Of a stretch of DNA of 64,000 nucleotides, positions 1-15,100 are shown piece after piece (the stretch's first letter is position 1; each line of letters starts with the position of its first letter). Under the pieces are notes generated by a model. It was not told the origin of the DNA. It worked only from the letters and a program-made list of their open reading frames with translations, and did no database searches. Both the position numbers and the translations under genes were made by a program. The DNA is taken from positions 45,752,628 to 45,816,627 of the forward strand of contig NC_067116.1 in NCBI RefSeq assembly GCF_021347895.1. The letters run 5' to 3'. Source of the DNA: Acanthochromis polyacanthus. Its lineage: Eukaryota > Chordata > Actinopteri > Pomacentridae.

Positions 1-106
1 ATTCCTGGTATCTGTGCCAATGGAGTGTGCATCAACCAGATCGGGAGCTTCCGCTGTGAATGTCCCATGGGCTTCAGCTACAACAACATCCTGCTCATCT
101 GTGAAG
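1..106 (+). CDS. fbn2/fbn3: Fibrillin exon 1 of window (cbEGF25, partial)
   Basis: Reads in frame from base 1 as the end of a calcium-binding EGF domain, [20 protein letters not shown] onward, with the last four cysteines. It ends in phase 1 before donor GTACGG at 107. The N-terminal part of the domain is in an exon that begins before the window. Confidence 0.93.
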
Positions 107-3100
107 GTACGGCTGTTCCTCAGCTGTATGTTGTTTCAGTGGTTCAGTGGTTAGCACCGTCGCCTCACAGCTAGAAGATCCCCGGCTCATGTCCCAGCCT
201 TCCTGGGATCTTTCTACATGGAGTTTCCATGTTCTCTCTGTACATGTGTGGCTTTTCTCCAGCTTTCCAAAGTCTAAAAACCTGCTGAGGTTAGCTGTAG
301 GTGTGATTGTGTGTCTCTATGTGTAGCCTTAGAATGACAAACTATTCCTTTAGCTACCAGCAGACACTTCCAGACCAAAACACACACATGCAGTTTCTTT
401 TACAGACTGTTTGTTTGTAGTTTGCAGTTTTTTGCCGCCTGGCTGCTACACTATGCCTGCTTTTATGTGAATGTCATTAATACAGCAGCTTGAGATTTGA
501 AACGGCATAAATGCATCCCTGTGACAGAAACAGATGAATCTCACTGGATGTAAGATCAAACTGATCAGAGATGATGTTTATTAAACTACACAATAAAGGA
601 AGTTAAAGTCAGTGAGACCTGTCGCTGCTCTGGGGGTTCACATGGGTTCTGTTAAGCATCTTGAGTCAATCTGAATTCTAATTGGCGCCATATAAATAAA
701 ATTTCATTGAACCGAATAGCCCTGTGATAGACTCTTACCCGTCCAGGTGTGTCTACCTTCACCCTCAGACAGCAGGGATAGACTCCAGCCCTGTATGACT
801 CTGAGGACTAAACGGTGTGCAGATGATGGCTGGATGGATGGATGGATGGATGGATGGATGGATGGATGGATGGATGTCGTCTCATGCAGCAGACGTCTAC
901 CTCTCCTGTACAGACTTACTGTTCATTTCTGTTATTTTTTTCTCCAACACTCCGCTGTATCCCCTCGTTCCACCTGCTACTGCATCATTTCACACTAACA
1001 GATCTCATGTAGATACAGGATATACTGTATTCTTGCTCTACTAGGTCCCACTGACACACACATACTCTCACATTCAGTGCAGAACACACTCCATCTCTGG
1101 CTGAGAGGCACTGTACGATCATTCCACTCAGTACATGTAACGCTGCCTTCACCAGCATGAATAATGTCCTTGTAAAGGTCGGTACAGTGGATCTCCTGAC
1201 AGAACCATCAATCACCCACAACCTGCCAGCGACCGTCTACCTGTAGCCGAGCCAACATGGCGCCGTGGTGTTTTCTCTCCGAGCAGACAGTTCTAGAACC
1301 TGTGATTGATGTCCACTGTTTCTGTTTCTTCCTCAGATATTGATGAGTGTAACAGCGGGGACAACCTGTGCCAACGGAACGCCAACTGCATCAACATTCC
1401 CGGCAGCTACCGCTGCGAGTGTTCGCCCGGCTTCAAGCTGTCTCCCAGCGGGGCCTGTGTGGGTGAGTCCAGCCTGGATGGAGGCTCCCAGAGCAGAGCA
1501 GCAGAGGACAGATTCAGGGATTCTGTTGGATGTGGGGAAAATGACAAATATGCAGGTTCTTTGCTGAGTGAAAAATGTAGAAATGTGCTTTTCCAGAGCG
1601 CCTGCTGAGATACAGCAGCTTTTAGTTGAGTTGTTTCTACTCTCAGATGTACGTTGCTTTGGATAAAAGCATCTGCTAAATGAAAATGTAGAATTAATTG
1701 ACTTGATCATGCATGGTATGGTTTGGTTTCATTCTGTCCTAAACAACCATGATGGGTGTTTAAAACTAAATGCTCATCAACAAACAATGATTATTACAGA
1801 AACAACCGGCTGCATTATGTTAGTCAAGTCAAATTTATTCAATAAACACATTTAATAACAGCAAGACTTAAACTAAAATGCTGTAGAATTAAAAAGGAAC
1901 CAATAGGACATAGTAAAACACAATGACTAAAATGCAAGTCTGAATGAAAACTCAAAGTAATAAAAAATAAGATTCAACATGATGTCAGGAGAAGTGGATC
2001 TTTAGCAGTGACTTAAAGGTTTCTAAAGACTGAATAGTTCTAACATGAAAAGTTAATTGTTCCAGAGATTCAGAGAAGCCAACATTTCTGTGTCTAGATC
2101 TTGAAACATCAGAGAGAGATCTGGTTCCTCAGTCCTCCATCTGGTACAGGACGGTGTGGTACTGACAAATATGGTGCCGTCAACCCATTTAAAACCTCAG
2201 AAAACAACAATAAAATGTTAAAATCAGTACTACAATGGCTGTATTTGTATGTACAAAAATCATCTAATCAAGTGGTGATAAAGGCTTTCATAGCAGTTTT
2301 GAAGTTTTTGCTACAGAGATCAGCCTCAAAAGCTGCTTTTGTCCACTGAGCTGATCTGTAAGTCAAATTTGAAGGAGCTTGGAGGTATATTCCAGCATTT
2401 TTTACAAAAAATCAAACGTATAAAGCTCCATGACCACACGTTCCCTCAGAGTCTTTGAAAAACTGCAGCCAGTTCATTCTGTCCTAATTTTTAGTTTAAG
2501 GGGCAGATTTGTACATGATCTACCAAAAAATGTAAATAAATTTTACGTTTCCTAAATGTGGAATTAAAATCAATCCTGAAATGAACAGAATACAAAAGAA
2601 GAGAGGACAGTAATGATGTTGCTCACTTTAAAAGATGAACAGCTGCATAATGTCCAAGAATTACAGTAGTCTAACCAAATGGTGATAAAGGCTTTAACTT
2701 TTTCAAAGTCTTTGGGATGGAGATCAGATTTCACTTTTTAATTAAAAAAAATCTCACTTCTGAACTGTATCCATCGAGGACCACTCTGCGGTTGTTGTTT
2801 TTTTTGTTTTTTTTTACAAAAGATTATTAAATAACGCTAAAGGGTCAAGAGTGGTAGGGGCCACCAAAAAGTCCACTTTTTATTTTCATGAACAGATAGC
2901 CTTGGATATTATCTGCAGCTCAATGAGAAATCGTGCATTTCTTCAAAACGGACGTCTACAGCATCAGTGAAAACAGAACTGGGCCCAAAATGGAGCCTTG
3001 AGGGACGCCACAATTAACAAGAGCTACAGTTGAATAAAAATCACCCAAATGAACTGAGAAGCTCCTATTTATCAGATAATACTTGAACCATTTGAGACCT

Positions 3101-6100
3101 TTGAAGTTCCTACACACTGCTTGAAACATGAGGATAAGGATAGTGTGATAAAATGGAGCCAGATGCAGCGGTCAGGTGTAGCAGAGCCAGAACAGAAGAA
3201 TGTTCTAATTTAACTGTTAAAGGAAGAAGATTGAAAATGAGCCCTTTTGTCACCGTGACAGACTTTAACATTTTATTCTCTGTCTTTTCCTCACAGATCG
3301 TAATGAATGTCAGGAGATTCCTAATGTCTGCAGCCATGGAGAATGTATCGACACTCAGGGAAGTTACCGGTGTCTCTGCCACAACGGCTTCAAGGCTACA
3401 GCTGATCAGACCATGTGCATGGGTGAGGACGACGACAACACTCTGTACTGCATTATATTTAATGTCTCTGCTTGTTCTAAATGTTGGATTGTCCTGTGTG
3501 GATTCCAGATATCGATGAATGCGACCGACAGCCGTGCGGTAACGGAACCTGTAAGAACACTGTGGGATCCTATAACTGCCTCTGCTTCCCTGGATTTGAG
3601 CTCACACACAACAACGACTGCATGGGTACGAATCACTCACTGTGCTTTTAGACAAAGGTCAGCAGCAGTTAGCGCTTTCCTTTAAAGGTCGAAGCCTCAA
3701 CAAGGTTTTAGACGTCATTTTATTAAAGATTGCACATGCTGCCCTTTTCCACTGTGGCATTACATCCACCCGGACATCAAATCCAATTTACAGATCGTGT
3801 TTGTGTCTTTGAACTTTGGCGCCGAGAGAAAAACTTTGAGCACCAGCCAGGAAACACAGGATATTCTTCTTCATTTCTGTTCTGTTTTTTGTGTTTGCTC
3901 ACGGCTTAATCGTCTGAACTTTACCCTTCTGCAGACATAGACGAGTGCAGCGCCCTGCAGGGTCAGGTGTGCAGGAACGGTCAGTGCATCAACGGGCTGG
4001 GCTCCTTCCAGTGTCTCTGCCACGAAGGTTACGAAAACACGCCTGACGGGAAGAACTGCGTCGGTGAGTCGCCACTTCAATTTATTACAATAATAAAAGC
4101 ACTCAGGGGTACGTCCAACCTTTTGTGTACCACGGTTCTTTTTCAAGCAACACAATTTTCTGTGGACCGCTCATCGCACACTTAATAAGTAATAATCGTA
4201 TTTCGTTCTTATTATTATCATTTTAAAAAGCATCCTAAATGCTTAAAATGAATTTTAACTGCTAAATATGTATTTACGTTTTCCTTTCTCAGCCTCTCCT
4301 TTTCAAGGAAGCTCTACAGAGATGTTTGTTTTAGTCATTTTGGGAAGTGTTGGGATGTGATTAAAAAGATTCATTGAATTAATGAGAGACTTTGTAATTA
4401 ATTAATTGCCATTAATCACATTTTTTAAAAAATAGCAATATTTGACACAAGAAGCAAAGTTTTTCAGTTCAGATAAGTTCTGGTTGATAACTGATGAATA
4501 TTCGTATACGTGAACTTAACAACAAAAATGTTTCGTTTCTGTTTATCTGCTTTGTTCATCTGTCTGCTGCATTCACAGATTACTGCAAACTCAAAGTGCA
4601 GTTTACAGAGATTATATTCAACATTTAAGACTTTTTGTAACTCAAGCACTTTTAATGTCTTGAACAGTGGTCTATTATGGGATGGCTACACTGTTTGCCA
4701 GTACTAGGACTGTCATAGCTTCTTCACGATGGGAAAACAGACTTTAGGTTCATTAGCGGCACCAACTGGGCTGGAGAGTAATTAAATGTGTTATTTTTCT
4801 TAACACGTTATTTTTCAATTAATCAAAATGAAGGCGCTAAAGTCCCAGCCCTAATCTTGGGGTTAGAGTGACGGCTTCTTTTAACGGCCGGCCATGAAAA
4901 CCAGCACAGTCAATTACAGGAAAACAAGCAGAGACAAGAAGACGATGCAATCATTTTTCAAAATAAAACACCATGCAGACTCAGCCGGAAATAAAACAAT
5001 TAAAACATCTTTTTTCTTTCTGTGCGGCTCGGTATGAAATGACCCACGGCCTGGTGGTTGGGGACCACTGGGGTATATGACCGATATTTCCTAAAAAACA
5101 TGCGTTCTCTATTTAAATATCCTATTTTTCACAGATATCAACGAGTGCGTGAGTCTGCCCGGCACTTGCTCTCCTGGAACTTGTCAGAACCTGGACGGAT
5201 CCTTCAGGTGTATCTGCCCTCCTGGTTACGAGGTGCAGAACGACCAGTGTATAGGTGAGACTTAGAAAACCATAGACATGCTGCGGCTCAGACTAAATGC
5301 TCATTCAAACAGGCAGAATCCTGATTAACACCTCCTCTAAAACACCAGGGACGCATTAGGCCATCTGCTCCGACACACTCGTTATTCTTCTCTGCCGTCT
5401 TTCATTTCCCAGACATCGACGAGTGCGACGTGGAGCCCAACATCTGCCAGTTTGGCACCTGCACCAACACCCCCGGCAGCTTCCAGTGCTCCTGCCAGCC
5501 CGGCTTCGTTCTGTCCGACAACAAACGCCGCTGCTACGGTGAGAGAAGCTGATAAATAACGTCAGGCTGCAGCGATATTAGAGATCATGAAGGAATGTGT
5601 TACTCCGACTGCAGACCAGCTACTTAGCTTTTATTACACAGAAATGCCAATAAAATGACAGAAACACATTGTGATTTCACATTTCTTATGCTACTGTACA
5701 TGTAAATGTCCTTCATTAAATATTATAAGGCCAAAATTCTCATGTAGAATTATTGCTACAAACTGTTTTTTGATTCTGGAAAGTTAATAAATTTTTTGAG
5801 ATCGTTATCCTTCAGTATATTTAGTGCCTCAGCAGCTGGAACTTTTTTTTCAACTTTTTTCTTGTTTGTTTTAATCTTTTGGAATTCTGAGAACGTGTAA
5901 TGTTATATTTATTAAAAATATTCCGTTAAACATGAAAAAGCCAAAAAAAAATACCCCAAATTATCATATTTAAAAGTGGAAAATGACTGTGTGTTTATGA
6001 GAATGTGTTTGTTTTAGTCCTACAGTTTCATCATTGCTCAGTTCACTGAAGACTTTTTTTTTTCTTTTGACAGATACCAGAGAGAGTTTCTGTTTCACCA

Positions 6101-9100
6101 AATTTGAGACAGGAAAGTGTTCGGTTCCTAAAGCCTTGAACACCACCAAGGCCAAGTGCTGCTGCAGTAAGATGCCTGGAGAGGGCTGGGGGCTTCCCTG
6201 TGAGCTCTGTCCTCGAGAGACTGACGGTGACTGAAACTCCTGTTTGGTTAGGACATGCAACAATGGCATCTGTATAAAACAATAAAACTGACTTTTAACT
6301 CTTGTGTTTCCAGCTGCTTTTAACACTCTTTGCCCGTACGGTCACGGATCTCTGCCCGGACTGAACGCTCGAGAAGGTGAGCGACATCGATCCGGTCATA
6401 TAAAGATCAAGAGAAGCATGTCGGTGGGTGGGTTCTCGTAGACTTTGTGAAACTATTGTAATGATCTTCTGCTCTCCGTAGATATGAATGAATGTCTGGA
6501 TAACCCGGGAATCTGCCAGAACGGAATCTGCATCAACACTGATGGTTCTTTCCGCTGTGAATGTCCGTTTGGATACAACCTGGATTACACCGGAGTCAAC
6601 TGCATCGGTGAGTTCAACTATCCAGCGCACCGAGTTTTCATATGATTGATGATTAGTTGTTTACAGGTGTAATATATCAATTTTATGGTACAGTATTCAT
6701 CATGAAGCAGCCACAGTTAAGCAGTCATTGAAACACTAACATCTGCAGAGACTCTTCGTCGAATCTATGTGCTAAAATTGTAGATAAAACCAGTAACTAC
6801 ACTGTTTTTTCTGCTGAAAGACTTGGACTTTTCCTGCATAACAGCTGTGATCTATTTCCAGATTTAAGCTGCTAATGAAAGCTTTTAAAATCTAAGGTAT
6901 TGACCCAGATCTAATTATTTTTTTCCTGGTGCAAGACTTGATCTATTTTCAGGTTTAGGCAGCTAATGAAAGCTTTTAAAATGTAATATGATAAAACAGG
7001 ACTGGGCCCAATACGGAGCCTTGAGGGACGCCACAAGTAACAAGTGGCTGCGATTGAAGAATAATCATCCAAGAAAACCAAGCAGTTCCTTATTCTCAGA
7101 TAAGATTTGAAACATTTGATTACTCTGAAACAGTAGTCAGATGTAGCAGCACCAGAATTATAGAATTTCCTGTTAAAAGAAGATAATTAAAAACTTTTGA
7201 AAGAGCTGTTTTGCTGCTGTTCTGAGGTTCTTCAACCACAGTTAAACAGTAACAGCTGCATTGATTCTTCTTGCAAACTATAGCGTCTGAGATCTTTATT
7301 GATGATTTGTCACTAAAATCAATAATATTGACCCAGCTCTAATTATTTTTTTCTGGTGCAAGACTTGATCTATTTTCAGGTTTAGCCTGCTAATGAAAAC
7401 TTTTAAAATCTAATATGATGAAAACATGCCTGGGCCCAATACGGAGGCTTGAGGGACGCCACAAGTAACGAATGGCTGCGATTGAAGAATAATCATCCAA
7501 GAAAGCCAAGAAGTTCCATATTCTCAGATAAGATTTGAAACATTTGAGGACTTTAATGTGCCTATATGGTGTTCGAGGCACAACATATAAGGAAGCTATG
7601 ATCCATAATGTCACAGGCAGCAGCAGAGTAACAGAATTTCCTGTATCAGCTGTTTTCCTCCAATACAACCTGATACATTTTTCATTTATGCTGCTAATGA
7701 AAGCTTTAAAGGTCTAAAACATTTTAAAATCTCCTGCTCTCTTGCTTCTCCAGACACCGATGAGTGCTCCATAGGAAACCCTTGTGGAAACGGAACCTGC
7801 ACCAACGTGGTGGGAGGATTCGAGTGTTCCTGCCAGGAGGGCTTCGAGCCGGGACCCATGATGACTTGTGAAGGTCAGTAGGTCACCACAGAAATGACTC
7901 GTCTCGTTTTACACATCCAGTAAATTAAACCTCACTGCTTCTGTTTGACTCCAGACATCAACGAGTGCTCCCAGAATCCTTTGCTCTGCGCCTTCCGTTG
8001 TGTCAACACGTTCGGCTCCTACGAGTGCATGTGTCCTGCTGGTTATGTGCTGCGAGACGACCAGCGCATGTGCAGAGGTGAGAGCAAACAGCTGACTATC
8101 CATTTCCAGAGTGTTGCTTTTTCCTGTATCTCACTGAATCCTGTTTTCTGTCTTTCTTGCTTCGTTTCTTTTCACCAAACAGTAAGTAGTGATTCTTTAG
8201 CACGTCTGAAGCGGAGCTCAGCAGGTATTTTGGGCTTTAGCTTTATAATTACTCTGACTAATCTTGTCTGATGTCTCTCCTCAGACCAGGACGAGTGCTC
8301 AGAAGGTCTGGATGACTGCGACTCGAAAGGAATGACCTGCAAGAACCTGATCGGTACCTTCATGTGTATCTGTCCTCCTGGGATGCAGCGCCGACCGGAC
8401 GGAGAGGGATGCATGGGTGAATAAAATCAGTCTTCATGTGTAGATTGATTGATTGATTTCTTTATTTTCGTGCCCAACAGTCATTGGTTTACAAGACACC
8501 GTATGCTGCCTTCTATCAATTCCTCTTCTAAAATATAACTCCAGTTTTCATGGTCATCCAACCAAAGCAAGTCAGCACAAAGGACACGTTACTGAAAAGT
8601 TCCTCCCTTGTATCTTCATATACAGGACGGTAAAACATAAAATGAACCTAAACTTCTCCTAAATTACACAGAAAATAGTCTGTCCTTCTCTGGAGCAGCA
8701 TTAAACCTCGCAGTCTCTCAGGCTGATGGTTCCTGAGCATAACTGTGTTCTATTCTTTATCAGGTCATAGTTTTAGTTCATATCAGATATCAGCGAGTTA
8801 TTCTTCTCTAAACATAAAGAACATAAGAAGGGTTTGGAAGCAGAGTGCTCTAACACACTTTGTGTAGTTGTTTTTTACAAAAATGGTTCAAAGTTTTGTG
8901 TTTTCCAGAATGGTCTAAGATTGGAAGTGCTGCTGTATTTGGGCTGTGGGTTAGACCAAAATCTAAACCATGAAGTTTTACAGAAATTAAATAAAAATCA
9001 GTTAGATTCTTGGTGTTAGTATACTATGCGGAAAAATATGCCATTTTTTCAACATGTCCTAAAAACATGCCATATGATGAAATAATGTAAAGCAGGCCGT

Positions 9101-12100
9101 GAAAAACACTACAGAGCAGTTTTATTTTTATTTTTTTAATTATCATGAATTTTGTCCAAAAAAACCCGCCATGGTAGACCAGCGGGTCTGAAATGTGGGT
9201 CTGAGTGCCCCTGGGGTACTGAAGGTATGACAGGGGTACGTGGGATTTAAAAAATAACATTGAAAACCAGCAACAGTTCAAAAATCCTTCATAAAATACA
9301 TTCATTCAATAATTTTTCAACAAAATACCGATGAAAGTTGATAAACTGAATTTCATATCAAGTCGGCCATTCCATTTCATTTCCATGAACCCACTTTATG
9401 GAAGAGTTTATTTTTTAAAATACTTCAGTTGAACCACGGTTCAGAAGAAATGTCTGATTTTCACTGGTTCATTTTCATAGAATTATTTTTTTTTACTTTT
9501 GTCAGATTCAAATGATTTCTGTCCCATTGTGGGTTTTCTTTCATTAACAGAGGGCTACCAATAATTTAGTTAGTGTGTGTAAGAGGACACGTTACGTTTC
9601 TGATTATTTCTGTGTAGAAATCTTTATTTACAGTTTGAATCAATTTTTATTTTCAACAAGTTTTTAGTTCTTTTTCTCCAAATAGTTGCAGAAATACCAC
9701 CACAAATTAGCATTTTTTTGCATTGATATATAATTTAATACATCAGAAACTGACGGCGTAGTGCTGTATTTTATAGTTTGTCTCTTTTTGTCAGCCGAAA
9801 ATGCTTTGCCTTGGTTGGGGGGAACTTGAATGAAAAAATAGTACACAGGAGGTACGTCACTGAAGAAAGGTTGAGAGTCAGTGGTTCAGACCACTCTGCT
9901 TCTTATGATGTCAGTAGATTTAATCTCCTCTACTCCTTCCTCGTGCTGCTGTTTTTCCCTCACAGACCTGAACGAGTGTCGGGCCAAACCGGGCATCTGC
10001 AAGAACGGACGCTGCGTCAACGCGGTGGGAAGCTACCACTGCGAGTGCAATGACGGCTTTGAGCCGAGCTCCACCGGAACCGAATGCATCGGTAAGATTC
10101 CTGCTGGGACTAAATTCATCAAAGGATCTCCAAATTGATTAGTTTGATCTAGGGATGAGCCCAGCCTACCATACCTGATTGTAGATGCACAGCAAAGTTA
10201 TTAAAATTAACCCAATCTACATGCTTGACAAGTGAATACCTCAGCAGTGCATTAAGAAAAAGAGGCATTTCTGCATCCGAAGTGTTCCTACATCTATTAT
10301 TAATTTACAAAATGAAAAGTGAACAACCTGATGTGAATTCCACACATCATTGTAGCAAACAGTAAATAAAGTGTTTTCACTAACAACTAAACTAAAAAAC
10401 ATCTCCCACCCTGTCCTCCTGTCCCTCAGACAACAGGAAGGGCTACTGCTACACCGAGGTTCTGCAGACCATGTGCCAGCAGTCGTCCACCAACAGGAAC
10501 AGCGTCACCAAGTCCGAGTGCTGCTGCAACACGGGTCGAGGCTGGGGGTCCCAGTGTGAGCTCTGCCCGCTGCCCGGAACCGTCCAGTACAAGAAGATGT
10601 GTCCACAGGGACCCGGATACACCACCGATGGCAGAGGTGAGGGAAACCACAGCGCTGTCACAGAACCCTGGGTTTTAGTCATCCTTTTCCTGATTAGATT
10701 TAATGTCACTAAAGTCTCCTAAATTAATCACTGCAACCAAATATGGAAAAACTTTTAATAAAATTATTTGAAGCAGTATGAGTTGGAAAACCTTGATTTT
10801 TCTCTTAGCTCAGTAACGATATCACATGAGCGCTTTCAGAGTGGTTTCACCAACAACCTGCTCAGTGCAACTTCAAATACTGGCCATAAATTTTAAGAAC
10901 TCTTCCTCATAAAGTTCCCCTCTGATTGGCATTGTGTTCTACATTTTCAGTCCTCGTGTCATCCTGGAGGTCACATTCACCCGTTTAAAAATGTAGAAAA
11001 AGTATATATTTCCACAGTGAAACTTCTGATGTCCACATTTTCAACATTTTCGGGAAATATTTGAACATTTTTTGATGGGGGAAAAAAGAAATATTAAAAT
11101 GTTTTATTGAAGAACATTCACATAAAAATCAACTAAAATCCAGTGAAATTCACTGGATTTTAGTTGATTTTTTTTTTTTTGTGACTGTTCCTAAAGAAAA
11201 TATTGGAAGTTTTACTGATATATATGGAATCAATTTAGATATTTTAAGGATGTTTTTTGGAAGATTTTTACTAATTTTTTGAAAATATTACAAGAATTTT
11301 CATGCCAGATTTGGGGGGTTTTTTAAAAAATAAAACTTTTAAGGGAAACCTTTAAGGAATCTTTGGAATGTTCTTCCTGAAGGTTTTTGCAAATTTTCAT
11401 AAATTTGGGGATTTTTTTTTTTTTGCTGAATTTTTGGATTTTTTTCAGAAAAGGAAACAATAATTTTTGATGCTGTAAATGAAGACAACAGGAGGGTTAA
11501 AGCTCCTATTAGTGCCAATCACAAGCTAAAAAATCAGCCTCTTGAGGTGAAAAGTAAAGGTTTCATGGTTGATTTTTGATCATATCTGCACCTCATAACT
11601 GGCTTGTATTATTGTTTCACATGTTTGCACTACTGTTCAAAGGTTTAGAGTCAGTGAAGATAACACTGAATGAATCAGAAATACAGCCGAGACAACAGTC
11701 TGAGGCTTTGCTGTGTTAAATTCTGACTGTGAGAGTCTAATCCAGAGTTCTCCTGAAACATCTCCAGACATCAACGAGTGCCAGGTGATGCCGGATCTGT
11801 GCCGTAACGGTCAGTGCATCAACAGCATCGGATCCTTCCGCTGCCACTGCAACGTCGGATACAAGACCGACTACACCGCCACCTCCTGCGTTGGTACGGC
11901 TCATTCCACGTTTAAACATCCATCAGTTGGGCTGTGAGGTTTCTAAATCTATGAATGTTCTTCTTCCAGACATGGACGAGTGCTCTCTGTCTCCAAAGCC
12001 CTGTAACTTCCTGTGTAAGAACACAGAAGGCAGCTACCTGTGCTCCTGTCCCAGAGGATACAGCCTGCAGCCGGACGGAAAGACCTGCAAAGGTCCGAGA

Positions 12101-15100
12101 ATCCTCCAGTTTCTGGATGTGTTCAGTAAAATAAGATGATCCTTTATTAGTCCCACAGCGGGGAAACCTGCAGCGGCAAAAGGATCCTGGAGAAGCTTGA
12201 TGAAGTAAAACTGTAGAAATGTAGAAAATTATTGATTTACAGAGAGTTTTCTAAATGTAAAATTATTGCTCACACTGTAAAAAATGTTTTTGGTGGATTT
12301 AGCTGTTTTTTTTCTTGATTTCCTTTTTTCTATAATTGTCAGATTTTCTTTTTTTTTTTTTTTAAATACATATAATGGCTAGCAAATAATAAGAAACAAA
12401 TTTCCACTGTAAAATTATGCAACTTCTAAATGTATTAAAAATATCATTATTTTACAAATACATGCCGTGATTTGAAAGATAAAATATGTTTATCAAGGTT
12501 TGACAATTTTTAATTATTCATTTAAACTTGCTCAGAAAAATATAGATTTTAGAGGGTTTTCTAAATATAGAAAACAGCAAAAAATGAAATTAAAAAATCT
12601 ACAGAATACACAAGAGAATAATGTATATTTTTATTAATGGTGAATTTTCACCGTCAAATTAATCAACTGTCAACTGTATTAAAATCAGCAAAAAATATTT
12701 AACAAATTTTTTCCATTATTTGAAAGAGAAAATGTATACATTAAGGTTTGAAAGAAGATCATCTTTCCAGAATCTTCGCTGTCTTTACTGCCGGTCTGCT
12801 TTCTGCTTTGAGGCTTCGCTCTCTTAGTTCTTCTGTTTTTCCTCCAGATCTGGACGAGTGTTCGACCAAACAGCACAACTGTCAGTTCCTGTGTGTGAAC
12901 ACCATCGGAGGCTTCACCTGCAAGTGTCCACCTGGTTTCACTCAGCACCAGACGGCCTGCATCGGTGAGCAAACGCACAAGATCACCGTCTATCTGGAGC
13001 TCTTTTAGGAAGTACTTCAGTTATTCCCTGCAGTATAAAGTCCCATACCTCTGTAGACGTAGATAAGCGTGTCCCATGCAGTGGTTACAACGCCATGAAT
13101 CAAAAATGATTTACTGCCACAGAAAACCACTAGAAAGGTGCAATGACAGTGTGTTTTAAACGGCGCGTTCCTCTTCTGGGCAGACAACAACGAGTGCACG
13201 GCTCAGAGCAGCGTCTGTGGTTCTCGGGCTTCATGTGTCAACACGCCTGGAAGCTTCAACTGTGAATGCTCCAAAGGCTTCTCTCTGGACAGCACGGGAC
13301 TGGAGTGTGAGGGTGAGAAAGCAAACTGTTCTTTACATTTAAACACTGGTCATTTCCTGTTTCTAAGCTCATAATGGAGGTTAGATATCCTCCTTTCTGA
13401 TGTGACTGAGCAGACCAGGTGTCTCCATATTTGTCTGTAATCTAAATCTGAGCTTCTTCCAACTAATAATATAAACCCAAAGATCAGAGAGAATCCTCAG
13501 AAGTGAAGCTGGCATGTCCTGCTGTCCTGTCAGTGTGTCTTCTCCTGATGTCAGTAGACCTTCCTCTGAGTCTCTCCTCCTCCTCGCTCTCTTTTACCTC
13601 ACTGACCTCCACAACATCCATCAAAGTCCAGAGAGTGTGAAAATGTTCTGCCAGAGGAGCCTAAACTTGTTCTCTGCTGTAAAAACGTGCGATTAAAAGT
13701 CTTCTTTTGCTTTTCCCCCAGACGTGGACGAGTGTGGCAGTAACCACCGCTGCCAGCACGGCTGTCAGAACATGCTGGGGGGTTACCGCTGTGGATGTCC
13801 GCAGGGATACGTCCAGCACTACCAGTGGAACCAGTGTGTCGGTGAGTTACTGGGACACAACGTAGAACCACCAGGGAGGACCGAGAAATGGCATGAACAG
13901 TTATTTTATTTTTTATTTAACCTTAAGTTATGTGAAAACTGATTCTCATCTTCGATAACGATCTGGCAAAGAGGCGACACACAAACAAGATGAACAACAA
14001 AAACAGATTACATGTGCAGCAAATATTACACAAGAACGTGTGAAATAGAAAGGCTAAAAGCAGGTGCAGCGGTCCTGAAGTGTTCCTCTGATTTTTTTTA
14101 GACGAGTTTCAGCGAGTGTTACAGTTAAATCTCTGAGCCCTTCAATCACAGAAGTGTGAAGGTTTCTGTTGAAGAACACACATTTCGTTTAGCTGATGTT
14201 CAGTGTCAGAAGATGAGAAAACGTGTTGGATGTTACTGAAGCTCATGTTGGTGTGAAGGAGGGACCAGATGTACAGACAGCGGTGTCCTCAGCGTACAGA
14301 CGGATGTGGGAATAGGTTACAGCACGGGTTATACTGGTGATGGAAATGTTAAAGAGTAATAATAATGAGGAGGATACAGCTGGTCTAGACGAGGGAACCA
14401 ATCAGAGGACAGAAACGTAGGACGGCCGTGAACACTGACCAGTCGCAGAGCCTTTGTTTGGCTGCTTGTAGGGCTGGTCAGGCCTTTAACTTCACTCTCA
14501 AAGCAATAAACCCACCCATCCATTCAGAATCCAGTAAGGATAGCCGGGATATCATGCCTGGAAGATGGGGATGCTGTTCCAAACACTGTAGGCTTGGATC
14601 AGCTTTCACTGTGGAAAAGGACGCGACTTATAGGGCACAAAAGGGATATATTCTGCTTCTTCTGGTGTTTTTTCTGTCCACTGAGAGAATTAGACGAGCT
14701 GGGAGATTTCATTTGTGTTCATTTTTAGTTTGATTTCACAGATAATGATGAAGTTTGCAAAAACAAATTTTGGTAAAAAACTGAAAAATACAAGTTCATT
14801 CCCAAATCATCAATAACAGGACAAGTTGCTCCGATGAATCTGCAGATGTTAGTTTTGTAAACAGATCAGTGACGAGGAACGACACCAAAGTAGATTTTTT
14901 AACTTACAAACAGCTTTAAAAAGTTCCATAGTGTCCGACTGGAAGGCCAAAGATGCTCTGTTAAGGTCGTTGTATTTATTTGTAATTTAAAAATGTATTT
15001 ATTAAAGTTCACTGAAGTACTGTTAGATTAGATTAAAAAATAAAATACTAAAACTGCTATTTCCTTCACTTGAACTTCTTTTATGGCACAGTTAGGTTTA

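Larger units (their letters stand above)
135..876 (+). repeat. GGAT-tailed dispersed teleost repeat, split by a nested retroelement
   Basis: Bases 135-328 (GTGGTTAGCACC onward) and 717-876 (CTGTGATAGACT onward, ending in a GGAT run at 831-876) are the two halves of one dispersed fish repeat. Shorter copies occur at about 35690-35870 and, on the other strand, 52028-52306. Bases 329-716 interrupt it and are flanked by TAGCC on both sides. Confidence 0.65.
6840..7700. repeat. Tandem duplication of a LINE-containing segment in intron 10
   Basis: A segment beginning CTAATTATTTTTTTC recurs with an offset of 428 bp (6911 and 7339) and stays alignable through the minus-strand GVPQGS-coding region to about 7130 and 7560. 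A third, more distant relative is at 2930-3230. Confidence 0.7.
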
